This document shows positions 33,874 through 45,981 of a DNA stretch of 64,000 bases, in pieces. This DNA is from Paracyclopina nana (taxonomy: Eukaryota; Arthropoda; Copepoda; Cyclopoida; Cyclopettidae). How positions within the stretch are numbered: the first letter of the stretch is position 1; each line of letters starts with the position of its first letter. The stretch covers positions 13,528,501 through 13,592,500 of the forward strand of contig JAGUCH010000002.1 of the NCBI GenBank assembly GCA_019096065.1. The letters are read 5' to 3'. The position numbers were made by a program, and so were the translations under genes. Under the pieces are notes generated by a model, which ran no database searches, had not been told where the DNA came from, and saw only the letters and a program-made list of their open reading frames with translations.

Positions 33874-36800
33874 ATGGTGAGTTCCCTAAAGGTTAAGAAA
33901 CTTTCAAAATAATTGCATTAAAGCGCAAGATGTTCATAAATAGCTCTATTGAATTGCACCAATGTAATCATCAAGCATTGAGATGCCATCTATATTTTCT
34001 TGTCTTGACGCATCATCAAGTTAAAAATGTAGATTGCTGCAAAAAGAGAAAATATTTTTTCTTGAGGGGAGCGCTTTTCCCTTATTAAGCTGACATTTGT
34101 GAGGAAATAAGACATATAACTTGCTATTTAATTATGTTTACTTTTCAGACATTGCCCGCTTTGCTGCTCCTGTTCTCCTGCTACTTGGTGAAAGGTGTAA
34201 AAAGTGACCTCAACTTGACATTTCACCAAAGTAGTGAGATCTTTTTTGATCAAGACTTCCAAGATGAGAATATCTTGAAAAACTATACTGGTGACAACAG
34301 TCTGCCAGTTGCTTTGCCGCAAACTGGCCCACAACCTAGAAACTATGTTGCCTATATTCCTGTGCCAATAAGTGATGATGAGGATGGTGGTGATGACGAA
34401 GAAGAAGATGAAAGCTACGAAGAATCCGAATATTACGAAGATGATGAATATTATGACGAGGAGGAAGATGAACCACCGCCCCCTCCAAAACGAAGGCCAA
34501 GACCGACAAGAAAAAGGCCAGACAGAAAGGTAAAATATCATCCCAACAGGAGAAAAGATGAAGAAAGTGACTCTGAAAGGATTCCTTTTTTGGTGCCTCT
34601 CATGATGGTGCCCGAAAGTGAAATTGGCTTGGACAACAAGTTTTCTTTTGCTGGTGATCAGCTCGTTAATAAAAATGAGCAAGTGAACAGTTTCAACAGA
34701 GACTCCCTATTCACTGCAAGACCAGTAAACTCCAACAGACCATTCTCAAGACCACAATCTAACAGGCGCAACTTGTTTCAAAATAGCAATATTAATAATG
34801 GACCTAGACGTCTATTCTCACCAAACAGAAGAGTTACATCAAATTTTGAAGACATGCCAGCGTTGCACAAGAAGCCGGGACCTCCATATCCTGGGCCTAA
34901 TCCAAGGGCTCCAAATAAACCTTTGGACACGACTATTATCCACCCAAGCAATCAGTATCCTTTGTACCAACGGCCAGGTATTAGAAAATAGCCAATAAGT
35001 AATTATCAAAGCTACATTAATTTTTCGACTTGCAGATTCTGTAGGACTTGGAAGTGATCTAGAAGAGGATGTGGAAGTAATTTATGTTGAGCCAGTTGAT
35101 ACTAGCCCCAGTACAACAACCACTACTACGACAACCACCAAAGCTCCAACAGTGATAGTGCTACAGCAAAACCCTTACCCACCTCCTTACAACATGTATC
35201 CTCAAAATCAGATGTATCCAAACAGTTATAACAACTACCCTCCAACTTATCCCTACAGCAATCAATACCAATACCAACACCATCCGGTAACAGAGGTGAC
35301 CACCACCACTACAACTACTACCACTACTGCTACAACAACCACTGAGAAACCTAAGAAAAGGAGAAAGAAGAAGAAAAAGCCAACCCTCGAGTACTCCCCA
35401 ATTACATACCAAAATATGGAACCAGATGTGTTGATTGATGGTATTTTACCCCCAGAGCCACCTAACAAAAGACCTCTGGGCCCATCCTTATCATCAATGC
35501 TAGAGACAAATTTGATATCCAAGAGAGCTGGCCTGAGCTCTTCCAATATTATCAATCATGTTGTGCCGGCTCCAACGAGCATCACAGGGAGAAGGTTCAA
35601 TAATAACTGGAGAATGCGGAGAAGGCTTCGAAATCCTGGCCTTTACAACCAAAATCAATTGCCAGAGCAATACATCACAGGCAATTCCAATGTCAGGCCT
35701 AACTACAACAACAGAAGATACAGCTTCGACAGAAATGGAGTGCAGGGAACTATTCAGGAGGAGTTTGATGATGCTTTTGCAAACCTGCCTCAGACTCCAC
35801 CACGCGTACAAAATAATGTACCTAACGTATTCAGTCAAGGCCACCCTGGAAGCCCTGAAACGATCAATTCAGCTCTTCCACAGCATACCATCTATGTGAA
35901 CCCGCCAATGACGACGACTTACAAGCCACCTGTTATCAGGCCTCCACCAAGGCATCCAGGTGTGAGAATTCCAGGAGTGCAACACCCACCTGATTCGGGA
36001 AGTATTCAGGATATTTTGGATACTATCGAGCCCAACAGGAGAAGATATTCCAGCCCCTCATACAGTCCACCACCAAAGCAACAGTCATATGAGGAATCAC
36101 ATAAAGCAGTTTTGCCAGGCTACAGACCTCCAATTGGCCACAATAAGTATGGAGAGTATAATGGCCCTACGTACAACCCAGAAAGCAATACATATCACGA
36201 GAGCAAGCCAACCTACAATTATGAACCTGCTTTAGTGGAGAATCATTTTATTCAGTATCAAGAGCCAGAAGCGAACTACAGACCTGCCGTCTATGAGACG
36301 CCATCAAAGGTGCCAAACTTGACTCCACAGGAGCCACAATACAGTCCTCCACAACATGGATACAACAACCAACAGCAGACCTACAACCAACTACAGCCAA
36401 GCTACAACCCACCGCCACAGCAACAGCCAAGTTATAACCCTCACAAACCAAACCAGGTGCAATCTAACTACATACCTTCTTCACCGCACCAAGAGCCAAA
36501 TTATAACAATCCGTCAAACCACAATCAGTTACTTCCAAGCTACAATCCTCCGCCACAGGAATCCAGCTACCAGCACAATCCATCAGTGATACCTTCTGTG
36601 CAGCAGGGACAAAATCCTGGCTACAGCTATCCATATTCCTACGGTTCCGACATATCTGATGGGAAAGGCATCAACTACCCTCAACGTGATGCAGAAGCCA
36701 ACAGCTATCATCCTGCTTCCAATTATGGAATATCGAAGATTTCCATAGCTGAACCTCAGCCCACCCCAGAGAGGATTCCTTACCAGGGCAATTCCCATTT

Positions 36801-38778
36801 TTTCAATGAGGTCAACAAAATGCAGCCCATCTTACTGAATGAGAATCAAGGACAGTCTAACCGATTCTACTCGGTTGATAGCTACCAACAGCCTCAGACC
36901 ACGACGCCAGCTCCTAATTACATTAATCTAAATGCTGTGAACAGTTTCACCTCCTTAGGACTGGGACAATCTCATACTTTTACCAAGGTTCCAAGTCTGG
37001 GAAATAATCAGCGCTTCGGCTCTGGATTACCCACAGGTAATAGTGGAGATGACAAAAGTGAAAACTGCATGATTTCATTGATCAATTTTCAGGAGGATAT
37101 GATCCCAACAGGCCAGATGGTCCAGACTATTCCACTGCCACAGATACCTTGACAAAAACCACAGGCTTGAGGGGACAAAGCTTGGCTGGGATTCCTCTGA
37201 ATATAGGCTTAGATGTCTACCCCATCCAGGGGGAGAAATCAAGCAACAAAAGAACTAGCTATGCCTCCACAGACAGTGACAGTTTGCACCAAGTCAAGTT
37301 GCACCTCAATCTTTTTCCTAGCAAGCCTCACAGAGATAAAGGAAGCTCAGCAGAAAGTTTTTCAATTGGTCCATTTACCTATAACCAGAATGGGTATGTC
37401 CAAATGCAAGAGATGATATTTTCTGGTAAAAAATAAGTTTTCTTCATTTGCAGGAGGCAAAGACCAGCTGACAGCTACGAGTCACGAGCAAAAGAAATTA
37501 GTTCTGATCCAATATTTGGAAAATTGAACCCAGTCACTATATTCAATTACCTCTTGAAGAGCAAGCCTCCTACAGGTAATTATCATTTATCAAACATAAA
37601 GTGTGTCTCAAATTGGAATCGTTTGCATGAGGCTAACTTTTTTCTCCTCCAATTTTCTTTTAATTTGACTAATTTAAAAACTGTGATTTTTTTTGGGTTC
37701 AGAATGTCCTTATATTCTGCATTTGAGCATTCTTAAGCTCACACTTTAAAGTACATGGTACCAAAATTTAACTTAATTTCTCGGTTGTGGGCCAGTTTGT
37801 GGCAAAGCACCTGGCAGACTATTATCACCAGATTTCAAGATTTGCGACCTCCTCTTACCAAAAATTCATGCACATAACAAAATTGGCTCTTCAACTTCAG
37901 TAAAAAGAAGCACTAACTTACCAAGGGCCTGGTCATCTGAGGCTTTTTGTCACTATGTGACCAAAACTTGACACATTGTGCAATGAAGTTACCAAAATTT
38001 GTCACGTCGCAACACAGCACAACTCAGACGGACACAAAGTAAAAAGTTTGTTTTGCTTCGTGAGTTACCGGTGTAAACAGAAAGTTATACAAGGCAAAGT
38101 TGGGCTCTTTTTGGTAAAAAATGTGGAAAAATTAATCAAGTCATCTGGTTAAGTTTGTTTTGGTTGCCAGTTACATGGTCATCTGTTTGTCACTCCTTGA
38201 CACAATTCTTTGTGTCACGAAGTTACCTTTTTCATGACACTCCAAAAACATCAATAAAAAAAAATTTTGAGCACACTAAGGGCCTGGTCATCTGAGGCTT
38301 TTTGATTGTGTGATAATATCACAAAATGTTATGACTTTCACATTTAAAATGTGACATAATCTTAACTAGCATCATCATTCCATTTTCAGGATCTGATTTG
38401 ATGAGCAATGCAACGCTTGTTAATAGCAGCGACAGGAGAGATGACAAAATCAGCAATCATAAGCTAGCAAATTATGCTACTTCAACGTACTCAACAACAA
38501 CTTCCACACCAAGGCCCACGACAACATATGCAGCTGAAGCATCCGAAGTCGACTCTCATGCATACTATAATCAGCAACAAATTGACAGACTTGGTCATGA
38601 GTATGAGTACTATGAGTATGATAGTAATGATGACGCAGAAGAAGCCAAGGAGCCCGAAGAGCAAGAATATGAGTATTACTATACCTATTCGTATGAATAT
38701 GTTGATCCTGACCAATTGCAATACGAAAGGCTCCCAAGGCCCTCATTCCAAGGAGGCAAGTCTAAAAAAGAAGAATGA
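33874..38778 (+). CDS. Secreted Pro/Tyr/Gln-rich acidic protein
   Basis: Proposed exons: 33874-33876 (the ATG only), 34149-34977, 35036-37036, 37093-37393, 37454-37575 and 38390-38778, all in phase, 1,214 residues. With this start the protein begins MTLPALLLLFSCYLVKGVKS, an excellent signal peptide; ATG at 34134 (MFTFQTLPALLLLF) is an alternative without the first intron. Features in order: an acidic Tyr-rich stretch (DDEEEDESYEESEYYEDDEY), PPPPPKRRPRPTRKRP, Thr runs, then about 350 residues of SYNPPPQ-type repeats, and a second acidic Tyr-rich C-terminus. It was not assigned to a family. Composition suggests an extracellular matrix or cuticle protein able to cross-link through Tyr. No chitin-binding domain was seen. 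Confidence 0.75.
37740..38304. repeat. Diverged repeat copy inside an intron
   Basis: It lies in the 814-bp fifth intron of the Pro/Tyr/Gln-rich gene. Segments such as ACCAAAACTTGACAC, AATTTGTCAC and AACACAGCACAAC match the arms of the palindrome at 38938-39687. TAAGGGCCTGGTCATCTGAG occurs twice in direct orientation (about 37922 and 38277). It looks like an older member of the same repeat family. Confidence 0.5.
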
Positions 38779-38937
38779 AGTGCAATAATAGTGCCAATTT
38801 GTGATGTTTTGATGTGCTCAACAGATAGAAATATATATTAGCCGTTCTCAAATACGAAAATAGTCCCAACTTGTTAAACCTAAGTTCTTGCTTTCGCCAG
38901 GGCAAAGGTTTTCGCCTTTTCGTATCATTTATTCATT

Positions 38938-39687
38938 GGGCCTTTCCATGTGGTGTGTCAACAAATAGTAAATGAGTGATCGTGTCAAAAAATGGTAACT
39001 GTGTGCTATGCAATGCGCAATAGTGACAGTGTCAAGGAGTGACTGGCAGATGGACATGTAACAAGCAACCAAAACACACTTTATTTCATACCTCAATTCA
39101 TTTATCCCCTTTTTCTTACAAAAAACACCAATTTCAGCTATACGAATTTCTGCTTAGTCTGGTAACTCTTCATGAAAAACAAACTTTTATGCTTTTGTTC
39201 ATCTGGCTTGTGTTGTGTTGTGCTGTGCTGTGATGTGACAAATTTCGGTAACTTGGAAAATTTAGCACTGATTGTAGTGTCGAGTTTTGGTAACTTTGGG
39301 GCTTTCCATTTGGTGCTTTTTTGACACTAAGTTACCAAAACTTGACACTACAATCAGTGCTAAATTTTCCAAGTTACCGAAATTTGTCACATCACAGCAC
39401 AGCACAACACAACACAAGCCAGATGGACAAGAGCATAAAAGTTTGTTTTTCATTGAGAGTTACCAGACTAATCAGAAAGTCACATAGCTTAAATTGGTGT
39501 TTTTTGTAAGAAAAAGGGGATAAATGAATTGAGGTATGAAATAAAGTTTGTTTTGGTTGCTTGTTACATGTCCATCTGCCAGTCATTCCTTGACACTGTC
39601 ACTATTGCGCATTGCATAGCACACAGTTACCATTTTTTGACACGATCACTCATTTACTGTTTGTTGACACACCACATGGAAAGGCCC
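38938..39687. repeat. 750-bp near-perfect palindrome (long-arm foldback)
   Basis: Two arms of 359 bases each (38938-39296 and 39329-39687), near-identical as reverse complements, around a 32-base spacer. The outer ends read GGGCCTTTCCATGTGGTG. The spacer (GGGGCTTTCCATTTGGTGC) recurs inverted at 39691-39720, suggesting nested copies of one terminal motif. All open frames within it are by-products. It is consistent with a long-inverted-repeat MITE. Confidence 0.85.
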
Positions 39688-40172
39688 TTAGTATCAAAAA
39701 AGCACCACATGGACAGCCCCTTTCACACATAACAAACTGGTTTATTTTTTACCATCGCATGTATTAAAAAAGATCCAAGATATTCAATAAAAAGCCCAAA
39801 ATTGCTCCATTTTCATACCTGGTAACTTTCCTGTAAGTATCTGAGCTAAAATTCTTAAGGCGAATTTGATGAGGTCTCAACCCAAACAGCAAAAAGAAAA
39901 ATGTGATTTATAAAATTAAGAGATTCCTTTATGATTCTTAAAATGTACTTTCTAGATTTGAGAAGATTTATAAAACTCAACTTGTTTTCAATGAAGACAA
40001 ATAAAATTAGCTCGTGCTACTTTTTGATCCTACGCAAAGACAGGGCTGAGTGAGTCAGAAAGGCACGAAAACAGAACACTGAGAACAGTTGAGACCCAAG
40101 CAGAAAAGACACAGATGTTCTAGAAACAATTGGGCTGAAATTGTGAAAAATCCAGAATTCTAGTCTGGTATC
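39688..40172. other. Spacer upstream of TOLLIP
   Basis: It contains the outer repeat motif at 39691-39720 and the promoter/leader of TOLLIP. I see no gene. Confidence 0.3.
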
Positions 40173-41570
40173 ATGGCCGAAGCATCGAGTGACACTGGCA
40201 AAGATAAGCGGCCCAACTCCGGGTCGAGTGACAGCACAAACAAAGATAACGCAGCTGAGGACATGGCGGAATGGGAAAGAAGGTTAGCCGAGGGAGATTT
40301 GCCAGAAGATTTTCTAGCAGTGACTGAGCCCCAGCATTCGTCAGAGCAGAGGCTGCTACTCAATGATTCTAAGGCCAAAAGCCCTCAGCACGAGGAACGC
40401 GCACCCACTGGTCTACTGGTCGATATTCCCACTGTGACAGCTTCAAATACAGTGCCAATGGCCAATGTTCCACCACCAGCATCTTTAGAAGGTACTTTTA
40501 ACGAATTTTTCTTTGTTGTTGTTATTCAGTTTTATTCTGATAAATAAGAGCTACGTCATTTCTCTTTTTTTTTGGCTGCACGTGATGAATAATCAACTAC
40601 TTTTAGTTATGCTTTTTCATTCAGCATTTATTTTTTTCTATCACACAGATTAAAGTGAAGCTGACAATTTGTGCTGATGAAAACTTATGAATCATCAAAT
40701 TTCACTTGACGTTGGCATGCATGCCAATGAAGCGTGACAGTTTTACAATCAAAGAAAATGTCCTCTGTTTCAGAATCTACGGCAGTGGCCAAACCGCCCA
40801 GGAAGCCCTTGTCAACAGAAGAAAGTGATAGAGCCTTGGCTTTAGAGCTCCAAAGGCAGTTAGATCTTGAAGCGGCTGGGGAAGAAGCTGGCCCTGCCCA
40901 GACGCATGGTGAGGCCATGGTAGCTGTCATTCCTGCAAATGTTCACGGAAGACTCACTGTCACCGTCGCAGAGGCAAAGTTAGCTCGCAATTATGGGCTA
41001 AGTCGTATGGATCCATATTGTCGAGTTCGCATAGGTCACAGTGTCTACGAAACCCCCACAGCAGCTAATGGAGCACGTGAACCCAAGTGGAACAAGACTT
41101 TCAACGTGTACCTACTTAAAGTGAGCTCATTTTGTCTTCTTTTTTTTTACAAATAATTTTAACGTTGTGTTATCTTCATTTAGGGAACGAAAAACATGGA
41201 TATTGAAATCTATGACGAATGCACATTCACCAACGATGCGATGATTGCACATGCAACTTTCCCCATTCCTGAGGACGTGTTTCAACATCTCGTAGTTGAT
41301 GACTGGTTTCCCCTGTCAGGCCAAGAAGGCCACGAAAAGGAAGGTGTGATCCACCTCATTTTAAGCCTGCAGCCTCTCAGATCGAGGCCAATGATTCCCG
41401 CAGCCGAATCAACTCCGCAACAACCTCAATTGCCCACTGAAGAGCAGTTGACCGACTTGTCCAAAATGTTTCCCAACTTGGACAAAGATATCATCTGTAC
41501 AGTTTTTGTGGAGAAGAAAGCTCATCAGGAAGATATTGTTAATGCCCTTCTTCAAATGAGTGCTGAATGA
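40173..41570 (+). CDS. TOLLIP: Toll-interacting protein (TOLLIP)
   Basis: Proposed exons: 40173-40491, 40774-41120 and 41184-41570, in phase, 350 residues; human TOLLIP has 274. Residues 1-~150 are low-complexity and longer than in vertebrates. A C2 domain (~160-285) keeps [28 protein letters not shown] and [20 protein letters not shown]-terminal CUE domain (~305-349: [16 protein letters not shown], then ALLQMSAE) binds ubiquitin. In other animals TOLLIP links phosphoinositide-rich endosomes to ubiquitinated cargo and tunes Toll/IL-1 signalling. AATAAA at 41743-41748 is a good poly(A) signal. The gene is convergent with the membrane-protein gene at 41776-42294. Confidence 0.92.
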
Positions 41571-41742
41571 GGGTGTGATTTTGCATTTTGCTTGTCAAAC
41601 AGATTTTTTTCTATCTAGTTTTCTGTGATTTTCCTTCCTTATGTGACTTCTTTTTTCTTTTATGTTATTCTCACCTTATATGCTTCTGCCGCAAACCTGG
41701 AACAATCTAATTGTTTAATCATTGTTAGTAACTAATCGGTTA

Positions 41743-41748
41743 AATAAA
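41743..41748 (+). promoter_or_regulatory. Poly(A) signal of TOLLIP
   Basis: AATAAA about 173 bases after the stop codon, 28 bases before the end of the convergent gene's coding region. Confidence 0.7.
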
Positions 41749-41775
41749 GTGTATTTTAGCTTGGTTGTATGAGAG

Positions 41776-42294
41776 TTACTGGGCAATTTTGGTTTGGTTT
41801 TTTGCGCTCCAGTTTGCATAGGATATGATCAAGTACAAAATGGCTCCAAATGTGATGAAGAACCAAGTCCCTGAAAGAAAGGCGATGGCAAGCACCATTG
41901 ATCCAAGGTCACAATACGAGTCGATTTGTTGAGGGTCTTCGTATTGCCATGTACTCAAACTTGGAATGATGAGGACGAGACCAGCCGTGATGAGCACAAC
42001 TTCTACCAAAACCAATGCTTTGCTCGAGTACTTGAGAATGGCAATGACAGCTTTGTCGAAAGCGTCAATCACGTCACCTTCCAAGCATTTATCAAGTAAA
42101 ATCGTCATCACTGATCCCACGATGGAAATACTCAACGAAATGGATCCCAATATCACCAAGTAAGTTCCCAAGGGGAGAAAACATGGCGGCATTTTGGATC
42201 CAATAACCAGAAATCCAGTCCCTGTTGCAGAAGGCACCAATGATACTGGAGAAATGGAGCTCAAAATGGCAGCTTTTTGGGCTTTAAAACTCAT
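41776..42294 (-). CDS. Four-helix membrane protein, TMEM272-like
   Basis: A single-exon frame of 172 residues. Four hydrophobic segments are visible: LGTYLVILGSISLSISIVGS (~43-62), a second around 90-112 (VLVEVVLITAGLVLI), and one or two near 130-165 (LAIAFLSGTWFFITFGAILY). The N-terminal ~35 residues are Ser/Pro-rich. The layout resembles arthropod TMEM272-like proteins of unknown function; the match is by general pattern only. The ATG is 55 bases downstream of the UBA3 stop on the same strand. Its 3' region overlaps that of TOLLIP, transcribed toward it. Confidence 0.65.
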   Translation of the reverse strand: MSFKAQKAAILSSISPVSLVPSATGTGFLVIGSKMPPCFLPLGTYLVILGSISLSISIVGSVMTILLDKCLEGDVIDAFDKAVIAILKYSSKALVLVEVVLITAGLVLIIPSLSTWQYEDPQQIDSYCDLGSMVLAIAFLSGTWFFITFGAILYLIISYANWSAKNQTKIAQ

Positions 42295-42326
42295 GATTAA
42301 TTAACGACCTGCGATTTGGCAGAATC

Positions 42327-42332
42327 TTTATT
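42327..42332 (-). promoter_or_regulatory. AATAAA in the 55-bp UBA3/TMEM272-like gap
   Basis: The hexamer lies 17 bases after the UBA3 stop. A CAG that could serve as a 3' splice acceptor (TCGCAG, ending at 42309) lies 14 bases before the next ATG. Confidence 0.5.
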
Positions 42333-42349
42333 ACTTATTATTGAATGGA

Positions 42350-43857
42350 CTATTCTTTCATAGTTAGTCTGAACACGAGAGGCATTGGACTAGTGACATC
42401 AGCCACAACTAACTCTGACCCGGTTCCAAGGCCAAGATCAGCCAAGGTCTTCTTTAAATTAGGCCTTGTGGCTTCCTCAATTGATGCCACATTCGGCATG
42501 TAGAGTGTCTTATTTTTGCCATTAAAACTTGTGGTCACACCAGGCTTCTTCATTTGGAAGAAGGGATCATTGACAAGCAGATCTATGAAGTCCTGTAGCT
42601 TGTCTTCCGGCTTCATTTCAATATTTTTGGCCTTTTGCGAGCACGCTAGGCAATCTGCCTTCTTCTCAGCTTCATAAGCATATGTATAAATTCCATCAGC
42701 GTCGTTGAACACCATGTAGTTTTGCAATGGGTTTGCACAAGATGTGGCCAGTTTAAATGCCTCCATTGCGCAAGAAGCAGCAATCACCGCATTAGTAGAG
42801 GCCACAGCGGGAATTATTCGCTTGACCACACCCTGAGTGAGACGATAAGTCACTCCTCGAATACCATACTGCAAACAGAAAGCCATTTCATGCTATTTAC
42901 CGTTTAGGTTACCATGGTATTACATTATTCGCTCTTTCGAGAGACTTTTCAAAAATCCAAGTGATGTGTTGAGGATCATCTCCGTCAATGGCGATGGGAT
43001 CTTCTCCAGGATTGCTGAATGGGTTTTCCTTGGGCCATAGCAAAATTCGAACGTACTCGACACAATGCTCTGGCAGCCTTGGGGTGTGAGCAATGGTACA
43101 TAACGGAAAGTTGACCTGGAAATCCCATCATAATTCCTCATTCAATAAGGTGAATATGGAAGTACGTACCTGAGGAGGAAAAAGGTCCAGTGTGCATTCA
43201 ACGCAGGCTGTGATGCCTGGCAAAATGACTCTCGCGTTGCCTTTGAAGCCTTCCGTCCCACCATCAACAACTGGAATAAGGCTCGATTGGATGACGCTTC
43301 CATCATCGTCATAATCCAAAAGAGACAAGACCATGCCGTTGATCCAACGACGAGCCACAATCGAGTCCAGCCCACATACAATGATATGAAATTGCTTGTA
43401 GAAATCCTCGTCATAATCCTGAATCATACATTTATGAGGAGTGACATTAGCTCCAGGGATTCTTTGATTGATGAATTCAGATGCAACTTCAGCTTTATGC
43501 CTAGCACAAGAAGAAGAAATCTCTGAAAAAAATGATGATGGGACACAAGAGTGATTACCGGCCGACGTCATTCTGCCTGAATAGAAATTGCCGGTTCAAG
43601 TTGCTGATGTCAATGGTGTCCATGTCTATTACATGAATATTCCTGAATCCCATCAAGGCCAAGTCCTTGAGAAGTTCGCAGCCAAGGCCGCCAGCGCCAA
43701 CGACGAGAATTTTGCAGTTGTTCCTCAAAAAGGTCAAAGTTTCGGGAGAAGGCTCAAAGCTTGGATGAGTGAAAGGGCCTCGCCTTTCAAGCAACTTGCG
43801 AACATGGTTCCAATTACCAGACCAGGACTGGTCATTTTGTGCTTCGTCCACTTCCAT
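42350..43857 (-). CDS. UBA3: NEDD8-activating enzyme E1 catalytic subunit (UBA3)
   Basis: Proposed exons: 43857-43559, 43500-43170, 43115-42924 and 42868-42350, in phase, 446 residues; human UBA3 has 463. It shows the nucleotide-binding [32 protein letters not shown], the catalytic-Cys segment [35 protein letters not shown], the zinc CxxC (CLACS) and a C-terminal ubiquitin-fold region ending [18 protein letters not shown]. With APPBP1/NAE1 it adenylates NEDD8 and passes it to UBE2M, so cullins can be modified. Start chosen at the first ATG ([10 protein letters not shown]); the open frame upstream has none. It is divergent from POLA2, with 277 bases between start codons. Confidence 0.95.
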
Positions 43858-44134
43858 TACGATGAGTTGTTGGTGGATCAATCAATGGAAGGATGAATGC
43901 AATTTTTTTTCAATTTTGCAGCTTTGTTGTGATTTTAAGCTCAACAAGAGCGAATAAAGATATTTGAAGCCCTCTTACCAAAACGTATTGTTATTGCTGA
44001 ATAAAAGTGCGCCGCTACTTCCCTCTCGGGGCATTTTTTCGATGCATTACTTTTGACTAAAAAACAATAACAAAACTCGCGCGCGAAATATTCACTTTTC
44101 ATTGACAGAAATCCCTCTTAGCAAATATTTGACG
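43858..44134. promoter_or_regulatory. Bidirectional promoter region, UBA3/POLA2
   Basis: Only 277 bases separate the divergent start codons, so both leaders and promoters must share this segment. It contains an AT-rich part and CTCGCGCGCG at about 44078. No TATA box stands out. Confidence 0.6.
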
Positions 44135-45981
44135 ATGTCGATCACGGACGCGATTGTAGAGGCCTTCGATGACCTTGGCTACACTTTGGAAGAGCCCAAG
44201 GTCATCGACAGCCTAGCTGGCCTTTGCAATTTCTATGGAATCGACGCCAACAAAATTTCGTGCGAATATTTGGCTTTTGCCAAGAAGAAGCAAGTTAATG
44301 CGCCTACGCTGGAAATCGTCGAGTCTTTCGACAAGGAAGTGTTGAAAAATTTGCCCGATCACCTGAAAGAAAATGTCAAGATGAATGTCTATGACTCCAC
44401 CACTATTGGGAGCATGATGATGGATCAAGATGAGGAGGATGTTTTGGGCTGCTATGGATCAACGCCCAAAAGCTCCAAGGCTTCCAAGAGGAACATAACA
44501 CCTGAGTCAGGAATGAGCAAGAGAAGATTGGGCCAAGCTACACCAAACTCGACATTCTCCCCAAGCAGTCTTTTTAACACCCCAACTAGCTCGCAGGTAC
44601 ACTTTAGATGTTTTTATTTTTTGAATTTGTACTGTATGAAAATTATTTCATTAAGGGAAAGTCCTATGCCAATCGTGACTCGAAGGGCAAAGTTTTAATT
44701 CGATTCGGAGAATCTGTCAGCCAGCAAACTTGGGTGAATACAGCTTCGGATCTGTACAAGCCAGTGATTAAGGCTATCGACAATCCGTTCAAAAACGATT
44801 ACAAGTACATGTTCGAGCGTTTGAGAGAAAAGGCTGGACACCTTGATGAAATTATTTGCCAACTGGGGGATAGACTGACGCTCAATAGCAAGGAAGAACC
44901 AACTGGTTTTGAGCCAGCTCCCAGCAATGAAGAGTTTCTTACTTTGGGCAGAATCTGCTGCGATTCCGAAGGTAGACTCAATGCCAACTCGCTGCTATTG
45001 CAAGGCTCTCAGGATTTGTCATGGGGTCGATCACTGCCATTAGACGTGTCCCAAATCAAGGAATATTCTTTATTTCCTGGCCAAGTGGTCATGACCTCAG
45101 TGACGAATCCATCAGGATCGAAGTTAATAGCTCATAAGTGCACATCCGATGCGACACCAAAAATGGCTCAGGTCTCGACAGGCAGCCTCAAGTCTGATGA
45201 AGTGATGCAGGTGATGATTGCTTCTGGGCCGTACACCACCAATGAAAACCTGGCTTACGAACCCTTTAAAGACCTTCTGGATCAAATTGGCCTGGCTAGG
45301 CCTCACGTTGTCATTTTGAGCGGCCCTTTTGTGGATTCCAAGCACCCCATGATCATGGAGTGTGAGACTAATGGAATGACTTTCAGAGGCATCTTTGATT
45401 CACTCATAACAAAGCTTGAAGACCTCCTGATCGACTTGCCCAATACCAAAGTCATACTGCAACCAAGCTCAAGCAGGGACGCTTTCCATACTTACATCTA
45501 CCCTACTCCTCCGTTTGATTTGAGGTCGAATGCCAAAGGCCAAATTTTTTCTGTGCCTGACCCAGCCTTGATTGCCATTGATGGCATCGTTTTTGGCTTC
45601 ACCTCAACGGACATCCTATTTCACTTGGGCAAAGAGGAGATTTCGTATCCTCCTCGGTCAGGAGACAGGATAAGGAGACTGGCCACGCATCTTTTACATC
45701 AGCAGTCCTTCTACCCCCTGTTCCCTCCTAATGAAGAGATGAATATTGACCTCGATAACTTGCTGCAACTTGGCTGTATTCGTGTCCAACCTCACGTTAT
45801 GATTCTACCAAGTGATTTACTGCACTTTTTCAAAGATATCAATGGTGGCCTTGTTCTCAACCCTCAAAGGTTGACGAAAGGCAATGGTGGAGGCGTGTTT
45901 GCTAGATTGGCTATTAGAGGATCAAAAGCAAGTGGGAAATTCCATTGTGACCAGGTCAATTGTGAAATTGTGAGGATATGA
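44135..45981 (+). CDS. POLA2: DNA polymerase alpha subunit B (POLA2)
   Basis: Proposed exons: 44135-44596 and 44656-45981, in phase, 595 residues; human POLA2 has 598. The N-terminal helical domain (SITDAIVEAFDDLGYTLE) precedes a Ser/Thr/Pro-rich linker (TPNSTFSPSSLFNTPTSS). An OB-fold region (~165-290; YANRDSKGKVLIRFGE) leads to the inactive calcineurin-like phosphoesterase domain (MIASGPYTTNENLAYEPF, VVILSGPFVDSKHPMI, KVILQPSSSRDAFH). The protein tethers DNA polymerase alpha/primase and is essential for starting DNA replication. Start chosen at the ATG giving MSITDAIV; the frame extends upstream without another ATG. Confidence 0.95.

Noticed and set aside
37149-37436. Separate small gene starting MTKTTGLRGQ
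   Set aside because: It is in frame with the fourth exon of the secreted-protein gene once GT-AG junctions are applied.
34128-38746. Several antisense frames opposite the Pro/Tyr/Gln-rich gene
   Set aside because: They are shadows of biased codons in the sense exons; hydrophobic stretches mirror acidic or Tyr-rich codons.
39039-39732. Matched frames on both strands around 39.0-39.7 kb
   Set aside because: They arise from the two arms of the palindrome and read the same sequence twice.
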